Assembly (NCBI RefSeq): GCF_964340395.1
Contig: NC_135555.1
Coordinates: 7,831,431-7,895,430, forward strand
Direction: 5' to 3'
Origin: Glandiceps talaboti
Lineage: Eukaryota; Hemichordata; Enteropneusta; Spengelidae
DNA length: 64,000 nucleotides
Both the position numbers and the translations under genes were made by a program. Below are positions 55,901 through 64,000 of this stretch, piece by piece. The notes under the pieces were generated by a model that made no database searches, had not been told where the DNA came from, and was given only the letters and a program-made list of their open reading frames with translations. The stretch's first letter is position 1. Every line of letters begins with the position of its first letter.

Positions 55901-58900
55901 ACATTCATGATACATAGTGAAAAAAAACACCATTCTCACTTAGTCATGGTGCATCCATGTAAGCTAAAAAACCACTGTGACACATTCATGATACATTGGT
56001 GAATAGAAAGTTGTGTACACAGATGTTCTATAATAATAGCAGTAACTAATCATTAATATCAAGGGATAATCACATCACATTTCGTTTTAATCTGGGTTTT
56101 TTATCAATATAATGGGTATAATCACATCAAGTAAATGACAAATGTACACAAACAAAATACATTTTTCATTTTTTTTTATGAATCTGATGTTATATTTATG
56201 ACACACAAATTTTATTGATGAGAATTTTAATGTGCTAATTAAACAGAAATAGCAAGTACTTTATATTTTACACTAAACAATTATTGTTGATGACTTTTTC
56301 ATTTGCAAATTAATCATATTCAGTCTCTGGGATTTGTACTGAATTTAAATTAATGATAATTTGTTATGATTTGTTTTGTGTAATAAATCATATATGATAA
56401 ATATATGATAAATCATTGTAGTACTAGATAATGAGAGATAGTAAAGTTAATGTCATGTGTTTTATGACAGTTGAGCTACTTTATATGATATTTTTTACTG
56501 AAAAAATTAGTACCGGGTAATTTTCATTATGAGATACTTAAAGGCTGGATTTCGATTCCATGTTCTCAGATTAGTGTTATCTTTTCAGTGGGGCTACAAG
56601 GAATACATAGGGTGATTCTTTTGTTCTGGATCAAGTTTTTCTTTAGCTTTGCCAGTGAAACAATTTCCATACCTAAATGTTAATCCTTTTTGAACCTTTG
56701 AAAGGAGTGGTCAAGCCAAGCGCAGTTCACCATCTATTTTATTAATTTGCATATTGTATGTCTGTAACCAGGTGGTCAATTTTTTTTGCATACTTATTAG
56801 TTAAACCAGTAGCAGTAATAGTTGTCATATCAGTTAAAATTGTTAGGATAATTTAGAATTATTTGAATCCAAATACAGTTATCACACTGTTAATGGCAGA
56901 TTTTGCATATTTTATCTATTTAACCAGGTGGTGAAGGTTTATTTGAGGTGAATCCAACTACAGGTGTCATTCGTACAAGGTTACAACCAGGACAGCGTTA
57001 CCAGGAAGGAAAGGAATACTTGCTAAGAGTGAGAGCTACTGACGGTACTAACTATGGTCCGTTGGCTACTATATCCATCATTGCTGGTAGGAGACCCCCA
57101 CAGTTCAAGAAAGAGAGATACAGTGTAGAAGTGGCTGAGAACACTGCTGGTTATGGGTAAGAATAAGCAATGAGAAATGAAATGAGATTTGAAGATAATC
57201 TTGGACAGAAGGTCAGATTTTTCTGCTAGTCTGTCATGGGGGGTCACTCTAGACACTTAAATAACTTGGGTCTTAACCAGACTTTAACAAATTAAGTGTG
57301 AAGAGTTTAAGTTAGTCCAGAGTTGGCATAGGTAACATGCAGTATAAGGTGAGAGGTTTAAGTTGGAATTAGGTTTTAAGCCACAGGCTTAACTTTAGAG
57401 TGTGAATGTATTTTGGCCGATAGTAGTCACAGTTTATGTCAGTGGTCTGTGGTCCCAGTAATAAGACCTTAGTATATAATGAAAGTCAGAAAAGTAGAGA
57501 CTTTTGTGAGTGAGATAATTGCCATCAAGGCTAAGTACACAAAGACTCTCAGCAAAATAATCCCTTTATATTTGTAAGTAGATAACTGTGCCAGGTTATA
57601 CTCAGTGTGTGTAATCATGCACACATAAGGACATATTGCAAGTTGAAGAAGAAATCTCAAACAGCTAGTAACTTCTTTTGAGTGGATCTCCCAGAGTGAT
57701 CTCTCTATTGTTGTCAAGTGGTTGTCATGGTTGAAGCACTGTCAAGTATCTTATAGGTTGCTGTGTATATAGCAATATCACTGTATGAAGTGTCCCCCAC
57801 CAAAAACAAAACAAAAAAACTCCACACACACCTGATCTTAGCCCAATCTTAGCAATAAGGGTAGTCACCTTGGAAAGTTTTTTGAATAGAAGTAGTCTGA
57901 CCACACACATTGTACATTTGTGAACTTATTTATTTTACTTGCTGCATTTATCTTAATTGCGGAGCAAATATTGTGTGTGCCACATAGTGAGTTTTGTTGT
58001 CGTAGTTGCTTACAGAGCAAGTGACTGTGGTGTCTGCACCCACATCTTAACTGATGGTCTTAGTATACCAGAAACAAAACACTTGGTCGGGGGGGGGGGG
58101 GGGGGGGGGGGGTCTGGTGATGATTTTCTCTGTATTCTATCACTTTAAGATATGCAAAAATAAAGGCCATGTTTTCTCTCAGCAAGAAACAAAGGAAATA
58201 AGGTGTGGCAATTGATACAAGGCATGACTTTTGAATTAGAAACAATAGTTAAGCTCTGTAGATAGGAAAAGGATTTGAGTCTCTCTTGTAATCAGTTAAA
58301 GTTTCCAGATGTTGCCAGGATTTCCTTTGTATGACAGACAGAAAACAGAAAAGGGATAACTTGGGATAACTCTTGTGCAGTATATATCAGAAATGTGTCC
58401 TGCATTGTTAGAAAGAGATGCCATAGATGTAAAAATCTAGACTGGATGAGAACAGTTAACAGGAGTGTCTCTGCAAACTTAGTCATTCATGCCATACATG
58501 CTATCAACCAGTAGTCAACCTGATAGGGCTGAACAATGTGGTGTACATGTATCTTACAGTCTACTGTAAACTATATTACAAATATAAATTAATTAACCAG
58601 ACTAGGCTGAATGAGAGTAGCTAAAACACTTTAAAACTTCACTTAGCTTGGTAGTCAAACTCTCCTGTAAACAAGACTTAACCAAGTCACCGTGAAATGA
58701 CTCATGGACCCACGCTTAACTAGGCTTGGTCAGATTTGACTGGGTTAATGTAAACTAAACAAAACCGAATTCAACAAAACTACATTTTGAATGCCGTTTT
58801 CATTCAGGATTGAATGAAAAATTGTCATTGTTATATATATATATATTTTTTATATTTAATATCAGCATAATGATGAATATGGCAAACTGAAATATTTGAT

Positions 58901-61900
58901 AATATTTGCATACCAGCTGTGTATTTGCAGCCATAGTAAGAAATGTTTTATTGAATATTGTTTCAACTATGTGTAAAATACTGATATGACATTATTTTCT
59001 CATCCACAGCTTGGTTCGTGTTGAAGCTATTTCTTTCAGTAAGAAAACAATCAGCTATGAATTCACCAACTCTCAGATTACATCAGGTTCAACTTACTTC
59101 ACCATCAACAGTGCATCAGGACAAATTACACTGACCAGAGCATTAGACTATGAACAGGGACCTAGAAGTTATTCTCTGGTAGTGAAAGCACAGGAATCTG
59201 GTACTGATGGACTCTCTAGTACAGTAATTGTAAGTATTAAATATGTAATTCCGAATAGCTGGGAAGCCATTCTGTCCAGTTTTACAAATTGAAACAACAC
59301 AAATGATATGGTCAGTATGTCCAGTTAGCGTGGTGAAATTGTGCTGTCCAAAATTCAAAAGCTGGGAAGCCATGTTGTCCAGTTTTACAAATTGAAACAA
59401 CACAAATGACATAGTATGTCAAGTTAGCATGGTGAAATCATGCAGGTCTTGTTTTACATAGGGAAACATAAATATGTCCTATAGTGATGTTTGATTTTTG
59501 GCTATTGTTATTAATAATAATAATATTATTATTATTAACACTTAATATGGACTCTAAATCCAGAGAACAAAAACAAACAAACACATTACATCACAGCAGG
59601 AGACATTTCCATGACAACTTGAGGGAAGATTTTATAAATAACATGTGCTGTTTTCCTTATGGGGTTTGGCCTATTGTGTGAGGTTTTACAATATTTATTA
59701 AGATACCTGAGGCAGTCTGTAGAAGTTATTAATGTAGCAGGTGATTTGGTGAGGTAAATCGGTGAAGGAAATCACTGAGGTCTCATTGTGTGCAGTATGA
59801 ACATTGCAGAGAATACTAATACTACAAACATACTACAAATAAATCGCGTAATACCATTAATTTTAAATAAATAATAATAATATTAATAACAGTAATTATC
59901 CCATTTATTCAGTCTTTAACTACCTATTAAGTAAATAGGTTTAGTTATGGTTAAACTAAATTAGATCATGGCATATTACTGCCAGAATTATATAACATGT
60001 GTAAACAGATAGCTTATATCAGTAAACAGTTATTATACAAATGTTATGGTCTCCCTAACAAGGCTGTGATAAACTTGACCTTTGAGCAGCCCTGACCTGA
60101 GCCAGTGTCCACAATATTGTACATATTTAACCAGAATATTGCTTTTTGCTATTACTTAGATTGTAAGGAAATTATAATTCAATAAGTTAGTATCATTTCC
60201 TCACATTCCTAGCCACCTTGTGGAGAGGAAATAAGAAATGAAGGAATTTCAACACTGAATCTTGATTGTCAATTTTCTGTATTTTTGTTTGTTTCAGTCA
60301 TTAAGTATAGTAGGAAGATCCCGATCCCCTGTACAAACACTTTTGCTTGACAGTGTCATATTACCAAAACAAGTCAGTTCAATATGTTGAATCAGATAGG
60401 CAAGCCAATTGGCTAGATCGCCCCACCCACTGTAACACCTGGTAGAAACATTTTTTTAGCAAATAAACTTTTTTAAAATTGCAGCTAGACTTTGTTTCTT
60501 CATCCTGCGTACTCATAGAAGCTACCCTATGGAATGAATTTGATTGAGTTTCTCGTCCATGCAACTCAGTGAAGTTTACCTAGTCTAGGTACCTGGTCTC
60601 TAACTACATGATGTGAGTGGAGGAGTAAATCAATACCGTATAGGGACTAGACTAAGTTTATCCAGCACCCATGTCACTTAGAAAATGTCTACATCCTACC
60701 AAACACATTTACTCAGTACTAGTGACTAAATGATTTATCTAACTGCACAAAGGAATTCCATCATTGTCAGGGTAGTGCCGAGATATCAAAGATTAGATTT
60801 AATAACTTGTAAAGTTACATATTAGCAAGGTTGACCCTTACCTACAAGGCATGTTACTGAACAAACTAATGCTGTCTACTTAAGTTAAACATTAATCAAA
60901 TTTTCCTCTTATAACCATATGCTGGTAGACCGAGAAGGAATTTTCATTCATTTTGTTTTATTTTACAAGGTTAGTTTTTTTTACCTCTATTGAACTCATT
61001 TCATGGTTACTTGAATTTCTAGGTAGCCCAGGACAGACTAAATAATCGAAAACATGAGCTATGGCCACTAGTAGCTAAGATTTGCTACAAGCTGTCAAAC
61101 TAAAACGAATTAGTTACATTGTAAGCTATTAGTTACAAGTTAACCCAGCTGCTTACTAGTTTCCATGGTGCATTAGACAAACAATAAATGAGGAATCTAC
61201 ACATCCTTTTCAATATTTAATGACACTAATTTTCAAATTATTAAGATAGATGAGCCATTACCTATCGATTCATGCAACTTGTACGGCAGATGTTTGTGAA
61301 TTACCATCAATTTGAAGTAAGAGAATGTAGTCATTATAACAGGTAAAAACGTAACCCACCTGTCATAGGAAATGAAAGCAGGTCTGGTTTTTTATAAAAA
61401 AAAACACAGCAATTGACTCAGTCATTAAAACTGCCCCAGGGTAGTTTCTTAGCCACGATCTCTGAATTGGGTACAGATGTTTGCAGGTAATGGCCTTAAT
61501 TAAAAATCCAGTTTAACTGCAAGCCATTGTTGTTTTCTTATTTAAAGGTAGTAAAATTGATTCTTGATGACTTGAAATGAGAAGAAATACAATTGAAATC
61601 ACAGACTGTTTTGCGTAATTATGGTTTAATTACCTTTTAATGTTAAGATTTATAACCATGAAACAAATGGTTGGACAATTGAAACTTGGTATCATATGGC
61701 TCAGAGTTTGTTGTACAAAAGACTGCAAAGGTCTCTCTTGCTAATAGCAAACACAGATTAGTCAAGAAGTGAAAGGACACAGCTGTCATTGTTTTAGCAC
61801 AACTCTTTATTGAGTCTCTAGACTTTACTGGGTCATTCAGAGGCATATTAAAATGGTTATACCATTTGATTAAACTTGTCTTAGCTGTATGAGTGTCATA

Positions 61901-63994
61901 CATTTGGACTTGACCAAACAATGTGAGTTTTCCCCGAGCACTCCTGTTTTTAATCTAGATGCTATTCGTGGCATTGAATGTCAAGATCTCTCTTTTTTAG
62001 TCTAGTGCTATCTGTGGCATCAAATCTCAAAATCTCTCTCTAGTCTAGTGCTATCCGTGGCATTGAATCTCAAAATTTCTCTCTGGTCTAGTGCTATCTG
62101 TGGCATCAATCTCAAGATCTCTCTTTAGTCTCGTGCTGTCCGTGGCATTGAATCTCAAAATCTCTCTTTAGTCTAGTGCTATCTGTGGCATCAAATCTCA
62201 AAATCTCTTGTTAGTCTAGTGCTATCTGTGGCATCAAATCTCAAAATCTCTCCTCAGTGTAGTGCTATCCGTGGAATTGAATCTCAGAATCTTTCTCTGT
62301 AAAGAGATGATTCGATACCCTGTGTAGCATCTAGACAACTCTTGTTTGCTCCTTCAAACCCATGAAGGGCGGCCTTCACTGGACTTCTTGAAACCAGTTG
62401 ATAAAAATCGTCTAGTGTAAATGTATAAATGAGTAAGATGATCAGTATTATTATTATGAGTGTTGTAAATGTGTTCTCCAGTCAAGATATCTAAATTGGA
62501 CATGGCTCTAGACTACGTACCACAAACTATAAATGAACAAATAGTCTAGCTATAGCTATAATAATAATAAGTGAAGCTCTGATGAAGTACATGCATGGGT
62601 GCAGAGTAGGCACACTTTGCCACCAGCATATTATTTCCGAAAGATAATAAAGGAGCCAACTGTGTTGTTTTCATAAGTATGTATGATATTTCTATTAATA
62701 TGCAAAAGATAAAATCATTAATTCTAAGGGGAGCATTGGAATGTTATCATAAGAAGAATCCAATATGATTGATCACATCTGGGGCAATATTACTATTAGA
62801 TGTTATTCCCCAATATGTTTCTTCATTTGGTCAAGGGAAATATGAGTGACCTAAGGGGCCTTGTCACTATGAGTTGCTAGATGCTAGTCACTGAGGACTG
62901 TCTAGGAAAGCCTTGACAAACAATATAAAAAAGCCAATGATTTATCATAGATAAGTTGAAGATTTCACTGACTGCCAATGTATTGACTTTCTAGTTACTG
63001 ACTTTCATAATACCCTTGCGTTATAGGTTGTAGTAACAGTGATAGACAGAAATGACTGTACACCAAGGTTTGAACAGAGTTTGTACAGCATCAGAGACCT
63101 GCCTGAAGATACTCCTACTAACCATGTTATTGTCAGAGGTAAGGATACTTCAGTGAAATTATACCACCATATACACACACTGTCAGTCAATCTTGCAAAA
63201 ATGAATTAACGCAATATAGTCAATGAAAGTTATGTCAAAGGAAATGTAAAAAACAAATTAAACAGTCATGCATTATGTGATGAACAGTACATATTAACAT
63301 TATGTAAAATGCAGAACATTAAGTTTTAGGGAGAGAATCCCTTTGACAAGTCAAGTGATGGTTTACATTTTGCTCCATTTCACGTAAATGCGAGAGCATG
63401 AACTGTAGACAGATATGTAGCTGTGCATATTTTTTCACTGTACTCTTCCGTCAACATGATGGCTGTGAAGGGCTAGCTTTAAAAAAAAAACAATACTATG
63501 CACAAATTTCTATAGATATAACTTTGGTAGGGTACAAATTTTCCCCTGTCTGTCTGTATTTTTATGTGTGTCTAACCCATAAAACTTTACTTCATTTCCA
63601 GTGTTGGCAACAGACTGCGATAGTGGTACCAATGCGCAAATTAGCTATGCAGTAGACAATGCTGACTTTGAAATTAACAACCTAGGAGAGATCCGACCTA
63701 AGACACAACTTGACTATGAGACCACTAATAGTTTGTATTCAGTCACGGCTACCGCTACTGATCATGGCTCACCAAGTAAAACTGGGACAGCTACCGTCAA
63801 TATCCGAATTAAGAACCAGAATGATGAAGCACCACGATTCTCACAGAATACATACAGCTACTTTGTAGCAGAGAATGCACCAGCTGATTTCCAGGTGGCA
63901 ACTGTCATAGCAACGGATCCTGATGGTGATGGTGTACAGTATAGTATCACAGCTGGTAATGGAGATGGAAATTTTGCCATCAATAGAAATACAG
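30659..63994 (+). CDS. CadN: Type III classical cadherin, CadN (neural cadherin)-like; N-terminal part, continues past the right edge
   Basis: This is a calcium-dependent cell-cell adhesion receptor of the plasma membrane. Six coding exons are visible: 30659-31952, 54987-55175, 56928-57156, 59010-59229, 63027-63138, 63602-63994 (about 812 codons, all phases consistent). The ATG at 30659 has a favourable context (caacATGgcc) and opens a signal peptide (LLAVLLGVTYVVGVA). Cadherin repeats follow, with linkers DQNDNSP (220-226), DVNDEAP, DRNDCTP and NQNDEAP. Some repeats lack the full calcium motif: VTSVDNTLRF near 318-327, and the AGRRPPQF linker. The order of features matches fly CadN as I know it: a repeat with 'LNAPP..pV..LQARDPD', the GGKRAPQF-like linker, the 'I.AKSF..reI.Y' repeat and the 'A.DsDSGsNAeI.Y' repeat. 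Later repeats, the EGF/LamG region, membrane helix and catenin-binding tail should lie to the right. Confidence 0.93.
31697..31708 (+). other. Possible furin-type cleavage site in the cadherin
   Basis: Codons for Arg-Glu-Arg-Arg lie between an acidic linker (SDDDVLV) and a new repeat. R-x-R-R is the proprotein convertase consensus, used to remove prodomains in classical cadherins. Cleavage here is an inference. Confidence 0.4.
35712..35850. repeat. Long imperfect hairpin (foldback)
   Basis: Outer arms 'tggtgttactatagct' and 'agctatagtaccggtact' plus aggaacacca pair with an internal loop-out; inner arms agtctagatgctatc.tatggct and agccatggatag.cgctagact also pair. The left inner arm resembles the unit of the array at 61950-62300. 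Confidence 0.75.
36740..37080. repeat. Degenerate approximately 70-bp tandem repeat
   Basis: Recurring elements are 'gacaggcagacata', 'ccctaaatcctaccctacat' and '.aatagctgaa.ttacaaag'. About four to five copies, clearer toward the 3' side. Confidence 0.7.
40680..40960. repeat. Tandem repeat, period about 97 bp, three copies
   Basis: Each copy contains 'tatgtctgagtttctgtaat', then 'gta..tgt..ggc' and 'gatgacaaatttgatt'. Starts are near 40683, 40781 and 40878. Confidence 0.9.
41870..42320 (-). mobile_element. Relic of a non-LTR retrotransposon (3' end of the reverse transcriptase ORF)
   Basis: On the minus strand, about 42230-42100 reads LNVEEGRRVGV, then RLCKVC, then VEDEFHFLLE. This is the C-terminal 'l.iE.GR......R.C..C....vEDE.HFll' zinc-knuckle signature of many LINE reverse transcriptases. 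After a frameshift near 42105 the expected FQHLLRS and FLYKAFQTR segments follow (about 42070-41980). Only the C-terminal end remains and it is broken, so it is dead. Confidence 0.85.
49219..49243 (+). repeat. Poly-G run in the cadherin first intron
   Basis: About 25 consecutive G. It could form quadruplex structures; its true length is also the kind that sequencing misreports. Confidence 0.9.
51857..51980 (+). repeat. 62-bp tandem duplication
   Basis: 'ctgctactgacacggcattt' through 'ccaaatccaaaatttggttt' occurs at 51859 and again at 51921, with one or two differences, so it is recent. Confidence 0.95.
52385..52475 (-). mobile_element. Short non-LTR retrotransposon 3' tail fragment (copy 2)
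   Basis: Partner of 14929-15034: same order of TTTA-type tail, 'gct cac..a..atgttaggagcagca' and 'acatacac', in the same orientation, with about one base in four changed. Confidence 0.55.
54027..54420. repeat. 100-bp tandem repeat just upstream of cadherin exon 2
   Basis: The unit starts 'aaggtgtaccaggttacgat' and ends 'actagaatgtatgtaataaa'. Copies start at 54027, 54127, 54227 (with a deletion of about 8 bases) and 54319 (diverged). The first two are nearly identical. Confidence 0.96.
54987..55175 (+). CDS. Cadherin exon 2
   Basis: Phase 1 in, phase 1 out. It completes a repeat with the linker VVITIQDVNDEAPEW and begins the next with VNAPSGASVYQLQSRDPD, the segment most diagnostic of CadN. 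Confidence 0.93.
55176..56927 (+). other. Cadherin intron 2
   Basis: 1752-bp phase 1 intron. It contains the repeat at 55715-56010; the rest shows nothing recognised. Confidence 0.75.
55715..56010. repeat. Degenerate tandem repeat, period about 80-90 bp, four copies
   Basis: The unit carries 'acactgt', 'attcatgatacat', an A run, 'cacttagtcatggt' and 'catccatgtaagc'. Confidence 0.85.
56928..57156 (+). CDS. Cadherin exon 3
   Basis: Phase 1 in, phase 2 out. It encodes GLFEVNPTTGVIRTRLQPGQ, YLLRVRATDG, the non-canonical linker IIAGRRPPQF, and ERYSVEVAENTAGYG opening the next repeat. Confidence 0.93.
57157..59009 (+). other. Cadherin intron 3
   Basis: 1853-bp phase 2 intron with a poly-G run at 58089-58112 and a short (TA)n tract near 58830. 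Nothing else is recognised. Confidence 0.75.
58089..58112 (+). repeat. Poly-G run in cadherin intron 3
   Basis: About 24 consecutive G, similar to the run at 49219-49243. Confidence 0.9.
59010..59229 (+). CDS. Cadherin exon 4
   Basis: Phase 2 in, phase 0 out (att|gtaagt). It encodes VRVEAISFSKKTISYEF, YFTINSASGQITLTRALDYE and SYSLVVKAQESG, a standard cadherin repeat core. Confidence 0.93.
59255..59445 (+). repeat. 103-bp tandem duplication after cadherin exon 4
   Basis: 'gctgggaagccattctgtcc' and 'agttttacaaattgaaacaa' recur at 59257 and 59360 with few changes. Confidence 0.93.
61950..62300. repeat. Tandem array, unit about 44 bp, about 7-8 copies
   Basis: The unit reads like 'tagtctagtgctatctgtgg' plus 'catcaaatctcaaaatctct'. 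It ends near 'gatgattcgataccctgtgt' with 'agcatctagac', a sequence that recurs in diverged form at 36614-36645. Confidence 0.93.
63027..63138 (+). CDS. Cadherin exon 5
   Basis: Phase 0 in, phase 1 out. It encodes the calcium linker VVVTVIDRNDCTPRFEQ and the start of the next repeat (YSIRDLPEDTPTNHVIV). Confidence 0.93.
63139..63601 (+). other. Cadherin intron 5
   Basis: 463-bp phase 1 intron ending ttccag. No feature is recognised. Confidence 0.75.
63602..63994 (+). CDS. Cadherin exon 6
   Basis: Phase 1 in, phase 1 out (acag|gtgggt, donor at the window edge). It encodes VLATDCDSGTNAQISYAV, the linker RIKNQNDEAPRFSQN and VATVIATDPDGDGVQYSI. The gene continues to the right. Confidence 0.92.
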
Positions 63995-64000
63995 GTGGGT

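Larger units (their letters stand above)
59230..63026 (+). other. Cadherin intron 4
   Basis: 3797-bp phase 0 intron. It holds a 103-bp duplication (59255-59445) and an approximately 44-bp tandem array (61950-62300). No other feature is recognised in 59446-61949 or 62301-63026. Confidence 0.75.

Overview
The window is animal nuclear DNA: AT-rich, with GT..AG introns whose reading phases match across every junction I checked, intronless tandem paralogues, and many microsatellites, minisatellites and transposon remnants. All recognised genes lie on the + strand. The gene content points to an invertebrate bilaterian. A Venus kinase receptor is present (the family is known from invertebrates and absent from vertebrates), and so is a type III, CadN-like classical cadherin (absent from mammals). 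The sequence alone does not tell me whether this is an ambulacrarian, a lancelet or a lophotrochozoan.

Layout. (1) 907-17740: eighteen exons of a receptor tyrosine kinase; the 5' end is missing. In order it encodes a glycine-betaine-binding-protein-like (OpuAC, PBP type 2) domain, a GABA-B/ANF-receptor-like Venus flytrap, one transmembrane helix, an insulin-receptor-like tyrosine kinase and a long tail. The extra N-terminal PBP2 domain is the most unusual object in the window, and its exons form a symmetrical phase 1-1 cassette. The introns are littered with decayed copies of their own exons and splice junctions. (2) 17741-20863: 3' flank and simple or tandem repeats. (3) 20864-22024 and 24501-25655: two intronless Golgi carbohydrate sulfotransferases, nearly identical over most of the coding region but with clearly diverged flanks, which suggests gene conversion. 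The surrounding segmental duplication is split by about 2.9 kb that contains a hairpin-forming minisatellite. (4) 30270-64000: the promoter and first six coding exons of a CadN-type cadherin. Its first coding intron is about 23 kb, and the gene continues past the right edge.

The three gene types have no obvious shared pathway; all act at the cell surface or in the secretory route (signalling receptor, glycan sulfation, adhesion). No rRNA, tRNA, CRISPR or prokaryotic feature was recognised. Exon limits were read by eye from splice consensus, phase continuity and protein similarity; transcript data would be needed to confirm them.
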